Source: Candidatus Brachythrix odensensis (lineage in GTDB: Bacteria; Chloroflexota; Anaerolineae; J036; Brachytrichaceae). From it: DNA of 64,000 nt. The notes under the pieces are model-generated. The model did no database searches and had not been told where the DNA came from. It was given only the letters and a program-made list of their open reading frames with translations. The stretch covers positions 161,593-225,592 of the forward strand of contig JADKDT010000004.1 of assembly GCA_016714465.1 (NCBI GenBank), written 5' to 3'. Below are positions 35,713 through 44,098 of this stretch, piece by piece. The translations under genes and the position numbers were made by a program. Each line of letters begins with the position of its first letter. The first letter of the stretch is position 1.

Positions 35713-36378
35713 ATGAAGTACTTTCTCGATTCCGCGAAGATTGATGAGATCAAGTACGCCCGCGAGATGTGGGCGATCGATGGCATTACGAGCAACCCCC
35801 GCCACATTCGGACCAGCGGCAAGCCGTTTATGACCGCTGTGCGCGATCTGGCCAAGGAGGTCGAAGGGTCGCTACTCCCGGTGTCGGTCGAGGTGAACCC
35901 GCATCACGAAACGGCTGATGCCATGGTTGAAGAGGGCCTGCGCCTGTTCGACATGTGCCCAACGAATTTTGTCATCAAGCTTCCCGCGACTGAGGCCGGC
36001 TTCCGCGCGCTGCAGCTCCTGGGCGCCAAGGACATCCCGGTCAATCTCACCCTCGTGTTCTCGGCCGCCCAGGCCCTGCAGGCCGGCCGGCTGGGCGCGC
36101 GCTTCGTCTCGCCCTTCATCGGCTGGAAGGAATCCAACGGCGAGGAAGTCGAGCACTTGATCGAGGACATCGTCGAGATCTTCGACAACTATGACTTTGA
36201 GACCGAAGTCCTGGTCAGCGCGGTGCGCAACGCCCGCCAGATCGTCGAGGCCGCCGCCACCGGAGCCGACATCGTCACCGCGGGCTTCGACGTCTTCAAG
36301 GAATCGTTCGATCACCCCTACACGCACGTCGGCCTCAAGCGCTTCTCCGACGCGTGGGATGCAACGCCGTACGAATAG
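35713..36378 (+). CDS. Transaldolase-like fructose-6-phosphate aldolase (FSA/TalC family)
   Basis: A 221-residue short transaldolase: MKYFLDSAKIDEIKYAREMW at the N-terminus, DGITSNPRHIRTSGKPF, then NFVIKLPATEAGFRALQLLG with the Schiff-base Lys, VNLTLVFSAAQALQAGRLGA, FVSPFIGWKE and GADIVTAGFDVFKESFDHPY. It is a class I aldolase making or splitting C-C bonds with dihydroxyacetone-type donors, or a true small transaldolase. The next gene is a sugar isomerase, so a sugar pathway is plausible. The stop is followed at once by an inverted-unit repeat array. Confidence 0.9.
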   Translation: MKYFLDSAKIDEIKYAREMWAIDGITSNPRHIRTSGKPFMTAVRDLAKEVEGSLLPVSVEVNPHHETADAMVEEGLRLFDMCPTNFVIKLPATEAGFRALQLLGAKDIPVNLTLVFSAAQALQAGRLGARFVSPFIGWKESNGEEVEHLIEDIVEIFDNYDFETEVLVSAVRNARQIVEAAATGADIVTAGFDVFKESFDHPYTHVGLKRFSDAWDATPYE

Positions 36379-36381
36379 TTC

Positions 36382-36567
36382 GTCAGGTGAGTAAGGTTTG
36401 GTCAGGTTTGGTCAGGTGAGTAAGGTTTGATCAGGTAGAACTCGCATGACTCACGTTGTCCACCTGACCAAACCTTGCCCACCTGACCAAACCTTACCCA
36501 CCTGACCACACCAGGCCAAACCTTATCCACCTGATCAAACCTTACTGACCTGACCAAACCTGACCAA
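36382..36567. repeat. Palindromic array of a ~19-bp unit (AGGTTTGGTCAGGTGAGTA)
   Basis: Left units (GTAAGGTTTGGTCAGGT, 36382-36437) run in one direction. After a unique AGAACTCGCATGACTCACG spacer, at least five units run in the reverse complement (CACCTGACCAAACCTTAC, 36461-36567). It fills the whole space between the aldolase stop and the isomerase ATG. The design is the same as at 10281-10390 with a different unit. Confidence 0.85.
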
Positions 36568-36569
36568 AC

Positions 36570-37901
36570 ATGACTCGACCCCGACTGATCCTTGTGACAC
36601 TTGGCCGCCTGACGTTTGAAGCCGACCTGGGCGCGCGGCTGGCGGCGGAGGCCGCAGCCCGGCTGGCCGCCCGGGATGACATCGAACTTGTGCGGCATGA
36701 ACCGCTCGTCATTGAGGCCCCGGACGCCGAAGCGGCCATTGCCGCAATCCGGGCGGCCGATCCAGACGGTGTCATCCTCCTCAACGCCACCTTTGCCCTG
36801 GGGATTCTGGCCCAGGCGATCGCCCGGGCAATCGATCAGCCGATCCTGTTGTGGGCGTTCACCGAGCCGGCCGAACAGACCGGCAAGCTGCGCCTGAACT
36901 CGCTGGTCGGGGCGCATGTGAATGCGAGCAACCTGTTCAAGAACGGCCGGCGGGCCAGCACGCTCTACGCGGCCGGGGATGACCCAGCCGCGGCTGAGGC
37001 GATCGCCCGCTTTGGCCGGGTGGCTGCGCTGGCCCGTGTGCTGCGGCGGGCGAAGATCGCCCGAATTGGCGGCTACGCGCCAGGCTTTGACAATCTCAAC
37101 GTGACTCCGGCCGCTTTGAAGTCGGCGATCGGGACAGACCTGGTCGACCTCGAGCTGGGGCAACTGGTCGGCGCGGCGCGCGGGCGAACCGACGACGCGC
37201 CCAACGCCGCCGCCGACTTCGACGACATCTCCGAGCTCAGCCCGGCCCAGGTCGGGAAATACAACGCGCTGGTGGCGGGGATCGAAGACCTGCGCGCACA
37301 GGGCGGCTACGACGCGGTCACGATCAAATGCTGGGGTGATCTGGCCGAGCAATACGGCATCGCCGGGTGCGGGGCTGCAGCATGGCTGAATGGCCACGGC
37401 CGCATCGTCGCCTGCGAAGGCGACGTCAACGGCGCGCTCAGCCTGATGATCGCCCGAGGCCTGAGTGGCACGCCGGGCTTCCTGACCGACATCGTGAGTG
37501 TGGATGGGGTGGCCAATACGGCCTTGCTGTGGCACATCGGCTGCGCGGGCACCTGCCTGGCCGCTCCCGGCCAGCCGCGCAAGCTGTTCAGCCACTTTGC
37601 GGCGGGCAAAGGAGTGACCGCGGGCTTCACCCTGGCGCCCGGGCCGATCACCCTGCTGCGCCTGGGCGATGACGGTCACGGCGCGTTCCGGCTGCTGGCT
37701 GCGACAGGCGAATGCGAACCGATGGAACTCACGATCCGCGGCACCATCGCTCGGGTCCGCTTCGCCGGGTCGGCCCAGGGCTTTCTGGCCGAACTGCTCG
37801 ACAAGGGCTGGGAGCATCATCTGGTCATGGCCTATGGCGACCTGCGAGCCGACCTCGCGCTGCTGGCCCAGACGCTGAATGTACCGTTGACAGTGCTGTA
37901 G
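36570..37901 (+). CDS. L-fucose/L-arabinose isomerase-like protein
   Basis: A 443-residue protein of the sugar isomerase fold. The N-terminal domain is Rossmann-like (PRLILVTLGRLTFEADLGAR, PDGVILLNATFALG, PILLWAFTEPAEQTGKL). The middle has ARIGGYAPGFDNLNV. The catalytic region includes DAVTIKCWGDLAEQYGIAGC and VACEGDVNGALSLMIARGLS, whose Glu and Asp are the expected metal ligands of the Fuc/Ara isomerase superfamily. A final domain with FTLAPGPITLLRLG follows. It would interconvert an aldose and a ketose, but the exact sugar is not given by sequence. Together with the aldolase upstream it may form a sugar-degrading pair. Confidence 0.8.
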   Translation: MTRPRLILVTLGRLTFEADLGARLAAEAAARLAARDDIELVRHEPLVIEAPDAEAAIAAIRAADPDGVILLNATFALGILAQAIARAIDQPILLWAFTEPAEQTGKLRLNSLVGAHVNASNLFKNGRRASTLYAAGDDPAAAEAIARFGRVAALARVLRRAKIARIGGYAPGFDNLNVTPAALKSAIGTDLVDLELGQLVGAARGRTDDAPNAAADFDDISELSPAQVGKYNALVAGIEDLRAQGGYDAVTIKCWGDLAEQYGIAGCGAAAWLNGHGRIVACEGDVNGALSLMIARGLSGTPGFLTDIVSVDGVANTALLWHIGCAGTCLAAPGQPRKLFSHFAAGKGVTAGFTLAPGPITLLRLGDDGHGAFRLLAATGECEPMELTIRGTIARVRFAGSAQGFLAELLDKGWEHHLVMAYGDLRADLALLAQTLNVPLTVL

Positions 37902-37945
37902 CAGCCTGCAGGCGCACAACGGAAATACATTGTATGACAGTGTTG

Positions 37946-38058
37946 GCGCAGCCTAAAGGCTGCGCGCCTACATCGGAAACGCATGGACTCGCGCAGCCTA
38001 AAAGCTGCGCCTACATCGGAAACGCATGGACTCGCGCAGCCTAAAGGCTGCGCCTACA
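37946..38058. repeat. 2.5 tandem copies of a ~44-bp repeat containing a GCGCAGCC hairpin
   Basis: Units at 37946-37990, 37991-38033 and 38034-38058 (partial): GCGCAGCCTAAAGGCTGCGC, then CTACATCGGAAACGCATGGACTC. Each unit carries its own small stem (GCGCAGCC/GGCTGCGC). One copy has AAAAG for AAAGG. It lies upstream of the FHA gene. Confidence 0.85.
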
Positions 38059-38088
38059 TTTGCGCCCACATCGCAAGCGCGCCACGGA

Positions 38089-38094
38089 TACACT
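38089..38094 (+). promoter_or_regulatory. -10 box for the FHA gene
   Basis: TACACT ends eight bases before ATG 38103, leaderless-type spacing as at guaB and the aldolase gene. Confidence 0.35.
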
Positions 38095-38102
38095 ATGACG
38101 TC

Positions 38103-38873
38103 ATGTCACGCGGACTCGACGACCTGAATCGCCAACTTATCGAAGCGGCGCTCGCCCGGGCTCTGCGCGAGCGCATCGGCGCGCGCGAGGCGGCCCGCGA
38201 GCTTGGCCGGGCCATCGACGACGCGTTCTCGGTCGGCCCGGGCGGCGAGCGCCTGGCCCCAAACCACTTCTGGATCACCTTGAATGCCCAGGACCTGGTC
38301 CCGCTCGAGTATCACGATCCCAAGCTCCCCGACAGCCTGGCCGAGGCCGTGCGCCAGATCGTGGCGCAGAAGGGCTTCCGGGCCGACATGGCCCCCCGGG
38401 TCATGCTGCGCGGCGCGCCCGAGGCCGAGCCCGGGACACTGCATGTGACGGCGCGCTGGATCCCGCCCGATCTGCCGCAGGGCCCGGCCGAATCCGCGCC
38501 GCGCGCCCCGCTGCCGCGCCGGCCCTTCCTGATCGTGGACGGGCGGCGCCAGGTTACGTTGGATCGCGACGTTGTGCGTCTGGGGCGCTCACGCGACAGT
38601 GACGTCGTCGTCGACGACCGGCGGGTGTCGCGCCATCACCTCGAATTGCGCTGGCAGGCCGACATCGCCCGTTTCCTGGCGGTCGACAACGACAGCACCG
38701 GCGGCACGCGTCTTAACGGCTACCCGATCAAGCAGTGCGCGCTCGAAGCCGGCGACGTGATTTCGCTGGGCGGGGTCGACATCATTTACGGCGAGGAGTT
38801 TGCGCTGTCGTCGACGACCGGCGGCCATCCCGCAGCGGGGGCGACAGCGACCGAAGCGCCGCCAGAGGCTTAA
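38103..38873 (+). CDS. DUF3662 + FHA domain protein
   Basis: The N-terminal ~115 residues match the FhaA N-terminal domain (DUF3662): a helical start, then LAPNHFWITLNAQDLVPLEY and a helix LAEAVRQIVAQKGF. A short Pro-rich linker leads to an FHA domain, RDVVRLGRSRDSDVVVDDRR with the RVSRHHLELRW core (Arg/Ser/His for phosphothreonine binding) and the NDSTGGTRLNG turn. FHA proteins read Ser/Thr kinase signals; in Actinomycetota FhaA links to cell wall synthesis and kinases PknA/B. No kinase or rodA/pbpA gene is next to it here, unlike in that phylum. 256 residues, complete. Confidence 0.88.
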   Translation: MSRGLDDLNRQLIEAALARALRERIGAREAARELGRAIDDAFSVGPGGERLAPNHFWITLNAQDLVPLEYHDPKLPDSLAEAVRQIVAQKGFRADMAPRVMLRGAPEAEPGTLHVTARWIPPDLPQGPAESAPRAPLPRRPFLIVDGRRQVTLDRDVVRLGRSRDSDVVVDDRRVSRHHLELRWQADIARFLAVDNDSTGGTRLNGYPIKQCALEAGDVISLGGVDIIYGEEFALSSTTGGHPAAGATATEAPPEA

Positions 38874-38882
38874 CAGGTTCTT

Positions 38883-38923
38883 CGGAATCGGGCGCCCCGG
38901 CTTCGCCGGGGCGCCCGATTCCG
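38883..38923. repeat. Perfect palindrome, 19-bp arms, TTC loop
   Basis: Arms 38883-38901 and 38905-38923 around CCCCGGC-TTC-GCCGGGG, a UUCG-type hairpin, between convergent FHA and proB genes. Confidence 0.85.
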
Positions 38924-38937
38924 ATATCAATGGACGA

Positions 38938-40049
38938 TCAGCGTTCCGCGGTCACGACGACCAGGTCATCCGCATGGACCAGAATCGGCGCGCTGCCCTC
39001 GCCGAGCAGCCGGGCGATGGCCTCGGACTGCTTGCCCAGCACCCGCCGCGCGTCAGCGGCTGAATAACGCACGATCCCCAGCGCAATATCGCGCCCGCGC
39101 GCATTGCGCAACGCCACCACCTCACCCCGCTCAAAATCGCCAATGACCTCGCGCGCGCCGACCGGAAGCAGGCTCTTGCCCCGCGCGACGGCCCGGGCCG
39201 CGCCGTCGTCGACGACGATGGCGCCAGCCGGGCGCTCGGCCAGGATCCAGCGCTTGCGGGCCTCGACCCGGGTGACGGCCGCCGCGATCCGCGTGCCGAC
39301 CGCGACGCCCCGGGCGACATCGGCGATCACGCCTGGGCGCGCGCCATTGGCGATGACGACGGCCGCCCCCGAGCGGGTGGCCAGTTCGGCGGCCTGAAGC
39401 TTGGTCGTCATCCCGCCTGTGCCCAGTCCGGTCCGCGACGCGCCGGCCATGGCGTAGACCGCGTCGTTGATCTCGGGCACCTCGGCGAGCAGGCGAGCGC
39501 TGGCATCCTTGCGCGGGTCAGCGGTGAACAGGCCCTCCTGATCGGTCAGCATGAGCAGGATCTCGGCGTTGAGCAGGTTGGTGACGAGCGCCGACAAGTT
39601 GTCGTTGTCGCCGACCTTGATCTCCTCAGTGGCGACCGCGTCATTCTCGTTGATGATCGGGACGATGCCGTGGGCGAGAATCGCGCTGAGCGCATCCCGG
39701 GCGTTGAGATAGCGCCGCCGGTCGCTCAGGTCAGCCCGGGTGAGCAGGACCTGGGCGACCTGGACCTCGTGAAGCCCAAAGAGCTGTTCCCAGGCCAGCA
39801 TCAGGTGGGTCTGTCCGACCGCGGCCAGCATCTGCTTGAAGGCCATCTCAGGCGGCTGATCGGCCCGGGCCACGCCCAACCGTTCGCGCCCGGCCGCCAT
39901 CGCTCCGGATGAGACCAGGACAATCTCGGCTCCTGCCTCACGGGCGGCCACCACCTGCTGCACAAGTTCGAGCATGCGCCGGCGGTTGAGCTTGGGCGTG
40001 CCGGCGGTCAGGTGCTGGTGCCGAGTTTGACGACGATGCGCGTGCTCAC
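38938..40049 (-). CDS. proB: Glutamate 5-kinase, frameshifted at 40011
   Basis: Amino-acid kinase domain: after GTG 40047-40049 the first codons read STRIVVKLGTST, then one missing C (CC where CCC fits, 40011-40012) moves to LTAGTPKLNRRRMLELVQQV. The rest is typical: EIVLVSSGAMAAGRERLG, VAQVLLTRADLSDRRRYLNA, VPIINENDAVATEEIKVGDN, AGASRTGLGTGGMTTKLQAA, and a C-terminal PUA domain (GAIVVDDGAARAVARGKSLL). It phosphorylates glutamate as the first step of proline synthesis. Repaired length 370 residues. proA is not adjacent. A GATAAT box lies seven bases before the GTG. Confidence 0.93.
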
Positions 40050-40056
40050 GCCCGGA

Positions 40057-40062
40057 ATTATC
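40057..40062 (-). promoter_or_regulatory. -10-like GATAAT for proB
   Basis: GATAAT on the minus strand (40062 to 40057) ends seven bases before the GTG start. Four of its bases (40059-40062) are in the arm of the neighbouring palindrome. Confidence 0.35.
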
Positions 40063-40110
40063 TCTTGATCGAATGGCCGGGCTTCGCCCGGGCCATTCGA
40101 TCAAGAGATA
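40059..40110. repeat. Near-perfect palindrome between divergent proB and valS
   Basis: TATCTCTTGATCGAATGGCC begins the left arm; the right arm ends at 40110. They differ only by one C missing on the left (GGCCGGGC against GGCCCGGGC). Core GGGC-TTC-GCCC. The single-base difference may be another assembly indel. It sits in a double promoter region. Confidence 0.8.
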
Positions 40111-40124
40111 TACTTATAGCCAAT

Positions 40125-40366
40125 ATCGCGGCAAGGATCGAGAGGAGTAAGCAGCCAGCGCCAACAGGGAGCGCGCGTCACGGATTGAGAACGCGCGCGG
40201 GATCGCAGTCTGCCGAATGTCGCTCGGGAGCCGCCACGGGAGGCCCGTTACAGCCTGTTTGAGCGCGCCGGCGTGTTCGCCGGCGAACTTCGGTGGTACC
40301 GCGGAAAGCGGCGCAGTCTGCCCCATGCGCCCTTCTCGTCCGAACAGGAACGAGAAGGGCGTTTTT
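40125..40366 (+). promoter_or_regulatory. T-box riboswitch, valine specifier GUC
   Basis: The leader of valS carries the T-box sequence GGTGGTACCGCGG (40292-40304), whose TGGT would pair with an uncharged tRNA 3' end with discriminator A, as in tRNA-Val. Upstream is a Stem I-like region starting GAGAGGAGTAAG (40140-40151), with an arm at GCGCGCG (40171-40198). The specifier context GAAT-GTC-GCTCGGGAG has GTC (Val) at 40219-40221. A terminator hairpin follows at 40328-40366. Uncharged tRNA-Val should stabilise the antiterminator and raise valS expression. The exact Stem I boundaries are by eye. Confidence 0.88.
40328..40366 (+). terminator. Rho-independent terminator of the valS T-box
   Basis: CGCCCTTCTCGT (40328-40339) pairs with ACGAGAAGGGCG (40350-40361), followed by TTTTT (40362-40366). 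It ends seven bases before the valS start and is the off-state of the T-box. Confidence 0.88.
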
Positions 40367-40372
40367 CATATC

Positions 40373-43221
40373 ATGGAACAGCTCGCCAAGACCTACGACC
40401 CGAAGACCGTCGAAAGCCGCCTGGCTGCCTGGTGGGAGGCTGAGGGCTATTTTCGGCCCGAAGCCCAGCTCCACTTCGACGCCGCCGAGCGCCCGTTTGT
40501 CATCACCATCCCCCCGCCAAACGTCACCGGCACGCTGCACATGGGCCACGCCCTGACCAGCGCGATCGAGGACCTGATGACGCGCTACCACCGGATGAAG
40601 GGCGCCCGCACACTCTACGTCCCGGGCACCGACCATGCCGGGATCGCCACCCAGGCCGTGGTCGAGAAGAAGCTGGCCAAGGAAGGCCGCAACTGGCGCG
40701 AGATGAGCCGCTCGGATTTTCTCGAAGAAGTTTGGGACTGGAAGGAGAAGTCGCTCCAGATCATCACCAACCAGCAGAAGGTGATGGGCATCTCGGCCGA
40801 CTGGACCCGCGAGGCCTTCACCCTCGACGAGCCGCGCAGCCTGGCCGTGCGGACCGCCTTCAAAACCCTCTTTGACGAAGGTCTGATCTACCGCGACACC
40901 CGGATGATCAACTGGGACCCGGTTCAGCTCACCGGGGTGAGCGACCTCGAGGTCGAGACTGACGAGGACGGCGAGGCGGGTCATCTGTGGTTTGTCCGTT
41001 ATCCGCTCCAGACCAATCGCTGGGAGGGCCCCCGCCACGCCTGGGGCAGCGGGCAATGGGCCGAGGGCACGACCGAGTGGATCACCGTGGCGACTACCCG
41101 GCCCGAGACCATCCTGGGCGACACCGCCGTCATGGTCAACCCCGACGACGAGCGCTACACCCATCGGATCGCCTGCCGGGCCATCCTGCCCGTGATCGGG
41201 CGCGAGGTGCCGATCATCTCCGACAACGCCGTGGACGCGGCGTTTGGCACAGGCGCGGTCAAGGTCACCCCCGCCCACGACTTCACCGACTACGACGTGG
41301 GCAAGCGCCACCACCTGAACTTCGTCGAGGTCATCGACGAGCGGGCGAAGATGAACGAGAACGCCGGCCCGTATGCCGGGCTGGATCGTTTCGTCTGCCG
41401 CAAGAAGCTGGTCGCCGATCTGGAGAAGGAAGGCCTGCTGGTCAAGGTCGAGGACTACGTGGTCCGGCTCGGGCGCGGCCAGCGCAGCGGGGCGGTCATC
41501 GAGCCGCGGATCAGCCCGCAGTGGTTCTGCAACATGCAGGCCATGGCGGCGCAAGCGGCGGATGCAGTCAAGAACGGCAGCATCCGAATCGTGCCCGAGC
41601 GCTTTGAGAAGACCTGGTTTCAGTGGCTGGACAACATCCGCGACTGGTGCATCAGCCGGCAGCTCGTGTGGGGGCATCAGATCCCGGTCTGGTATGTCAT
41701 CGACCCGGCCCGCCGCGAAGAGGCGAAGCCGCAGGGCAACTTCATCCCCCACCCGTCCACCCTGGCCGTGACTGCGGCCGCTGCCGCAGGCCGCCCGGCA
41801 CGCTACAGCGCCCTGAACGAGGACGCCGCCTATGCTGCCGCGCTGACGGACTGGGGCGACGATGTCTTCCTGCTCCAGGACACCGATGTGCTCGACACGT
41901 GGTTCTCCTCCGGGCTGTGGCCGTTCAGCACCCTGGGCTGGCCCGATATCCAGCATCCCGACTACAAGGCCTGGTATCCGACCCGCATGCTCGAGACCGG
42001 CTACGACATCATCTTCTTCTGGGTGGCCCGGATGGTGATGCTGGGCCTCAAACTCACCGGCCAGGCGCCCTTCGACACGGTCTACCTGCACGGGCTGATC
42101 CGATCCTCGGACGGGGCCAAGATGTCCAAGAGCAAGCCCGACAAGGTCATCGACCCGCTCGACCTGGTGAGCGGCTACGGCACCGACGCCTTACGCTTTT
42201 ACCTCGTCACCGCGGGGGCGCCGGGCAACGACATCAAGATGGACGCGCGCAAGGTCGACGGGCGCTGGCAGTCCGACCGGATCGAGGGCGCGCGCAACTT
42301 CGCCAACAAGCTGTGGAACGCCGCCCGCTACACCCTCGGCCGGCTCGAAACCCTGGCCGACGCGCCCGAGCGCGGGGCATCCCTGGCCGATAGCTGGATC
42401 CGGGCCCGGGCGGCCCAGACCCTGGTCGAGGTTCGCCGGCAGATGGATGACTTCCAGTATGGCGAGGCCGGCAAGCTGCTCTACGACTTCGCCTGGAACG
42501 ACTTCTGCGACTGGTATCTCGAGCTGTCCAAGCTCCAGAACAGCGCCGAGACCCGCCGGACCTTGATCGAGATTCTCGACACGATCCTGCGCGCGCTGCA
42601 CCCGTTCATGCCCTATCTCACCGAGGAGATCTGGCAGAAGCTCAAGGCAGCCTCGGCGGGCGAATCGCAGCCCGCGTCCCTGCGCGACTTCCCGGCTCTG
42701 ATCCTGGCGCCGTATCCGCCCGCGGTGTCGCCGACGGCCGAGAGCGCGAATGCGCTCGACCATATCGCGGCGATGCAGGAAGCGGTCCGGGCGATCCGCA
42801 ACACCCGCTCGAGCGCAAGGTCGCGCCCGAGAAGCGCGTCCCGGCCCGGATCGCGGCCGGCCGGCACGCCAACGCCTTCGAGGCCCTGCGCCCGGCGATC
42901 GCCGCTCTGGCCAGCGTCGACGCGAACGCGCTGGAGATCGGCGAGGCCCTCGGCGCGCCAGCCGAGGCGGCGGTGACGCACGCCCTGGGCGAGATCACCG
43001 TCTACCTGCCGCTCTCGGGGCTGGTCGACCTGGCCGCCGAGAAGCTGCGCCTGACGAGTGAACTCGAGGCGTTGGACAAGGCCATCCTGAAGAGCGAGGC
43101 ATTGCTGGCAAGCGACTTCGGCGCGCGCGCGCCGGCGGCGGTGATCGTGAAGGAGAAGGCCCGCCAGGCCGAGGCGATCACCAAGCGGGATCAGATCCGG
43201 GGGCGCCTGACCGAGATGTAG
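40373..43221 (+). CDS. valS: Valyl-tRNA synthetase, frameshifted near 42808
   Basis: Class I synthetase: PPPNVTGTLHMGHAL (HIGH-type motif), editing-domain stretches such as TTRPETILGDTAVMV and YDVGKRHHLNFVEVIDE, RDWCISRQLVWGHQIPVWY, and SDGAKMSKSKPDKVIDP (KMSKS). The anticodon-binding domain follows (DDFQYGEAGKLLYDFAWNDF). Near AIRNTR the frame changes. The other frame continues LERKVAPEKRVPARIAAGR to the C-terminal coiled coil (AAEKLRLTSELEALDKAILK) typical of ValRS, ending GRLTEM. Repaired length is about 949 residues. Being essential, it is probably intact in the cell. Expression is under the T-box just upstream. Confidence 0.95.
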
Positions 43222-43243
43222 GCTAGGGAGGGCATCCTCAGTT

Positions 43244-43328
43244 AACAGAAGAAAGGAAGAAGGAAGGCTCGAGAGTTGAGCCCGGCAAGGACTCCTTCCT
43301 TTCCCTTCCCTTCTTCCTTTCTTCTGTT
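43244..43328. repeat. Purine/pyrimidine-rich inverted repeat after valS
   Basis: AACAGAAGAAAGGAAGAAGG starts the left arm (43244-43267). The right arm ends at 43328 and differs by one extra G:C pair; the loop is about 36 bases. Likely the valS terminator or a mobile hairpin like the one at 18443-18507. Confidence 0.65.
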
Positions 43329-43335
43329 GAAAAAC

Positions 43336-43941
43336 ATGTGGACGTTGAGCGACTTGCGGGAAGCTGGAAATGCGCGCACGGGTAATCTGCGGGCCGACAT
43401 GGCCGCATTCCTGACCGGGCGCGGTTTCCCCGGGACGGCCGGCCACTGCGCGGCGGTGGCGGCCGAGGCGCGCCGTTTGGCCGCGCGCTTCGGCGAGGAA
43501 CCGGCCCGGGCCGAGGCCGCCGGGCTGCTCCACGACATCAGCGCCCCGATCCCCGAGGCCGAGCGCATTGCGACGGCTGAGGCGTGGGGGCTCGAGGTGC
43601 TGGCCGAGGAGCTGGCCTACCCGATGATCATTCACCAGAAGCTCTCGGCCGTGATCGCGCGCGAGGCGTTTGGGGTGACAGACGCGGGCGTGCTGAGCGC
43701 AATTGGCTGCCACACAACGCTCAAAGCCGGGGCAAGCCGGCTGGACAAGATCGTCTTTGTGGCCGACAAGATCGCCTGGGATCAACCCGGCGATCCGCCC
43801 TATCTGGCCGACATCCTGGTTGCGCTCGAGCGCTCGCTTGACGCGGCGGCGTTCTGCTACCTCGACTCCCTGGTTCAGCGCCGGGCGACGCTACGGGTGG
43901 TCCACCCGTGGATGCTCGCGGCTTGGGGGAGTTGGCGATAG
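43336..43941 (+). CDS. HD-domain phosphohydrolase, YqeK-like
   Basis: A 201-residue HD protein. GHCAAVAAEARRLAARFGEE supplies the first His, AEAAGLLHDISAPIPEAE the His-Asp pair, YPMIIHQKLSAVIAREAFGV a further His, and GCHTTLKAGASRLDKIVFVADKI the last conserved region with His and the Asp. The order H...HD...H...H...D matches YqeK, which cuts diadenosine tetraphosphate symmetrically. YqeK is often next to nadD or rsfS, but here it follows valS, which is consistent with a role in removing Ap4A made by synthetases. ATG 43336 starts MWTLSDLREA; the open lead before it reads through an inverted repeat. Confidence 0.82.
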   Translation: MWTLSDLREAGNARTGNLRADMAAFLTGRGFPGTAGHCAAVAAEARRLAARFGEEPARAEAAGLLHDISAPIPEAERIATAEAWGLEVLAEELAYPMIIHQKLSAVIAREAFGVTDAGVLSAIGCHTTLKAGASRLDKIVFVADKIAWDQPGDPPYLADILVALERSLDAAAFCYLDSLVQRRATLRVVHPWMLAAWGSWR

Positions 43942-43970
43942 CCGTGGGGCGTTGAGGGTTACGGGGTTTT

Positions 43971-44080
43971 GTCCGCAGATTGCGCAGATTACCGCCGATT
44001 TGGAAAAGGGATTGCGTGCTTGGCCTCGGCGCAACCAAATCCCTATTTCAAATCGGCGGGAATCTGCGTAATCTGCGGAT
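43971..44080. repeat. CGCAGATT-type inverted-repeat element (copy 2 of 5)
   Basis: GTCCGCAGATTGCGCAGATT at 43971-43990 continues to CCGCCGATTTGGAA and is mirrored by TTCAAATCGGCGGGAATCTG onward to 44080, with a private middle part. It separates convergent yqeK and the PucC-family gene. Confidence 0.75.
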
Positions 44081-44098
44081 AAAGAAAAAAGCAAGAGC

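Noticed and set aside
40178..42091. Long minus-strand open frame (637 codons)
   Set aside because: Antisense to the T-box and valS, low-complexity composition and no recognisable domain.
40011..42808. proB and valS as pseudogenes
   Set aside because: Both continue in the next frame with full conservation to the natural end, and the shift sites are G/C runs shared with many other shifts here. Assembly error is the simpler reading.
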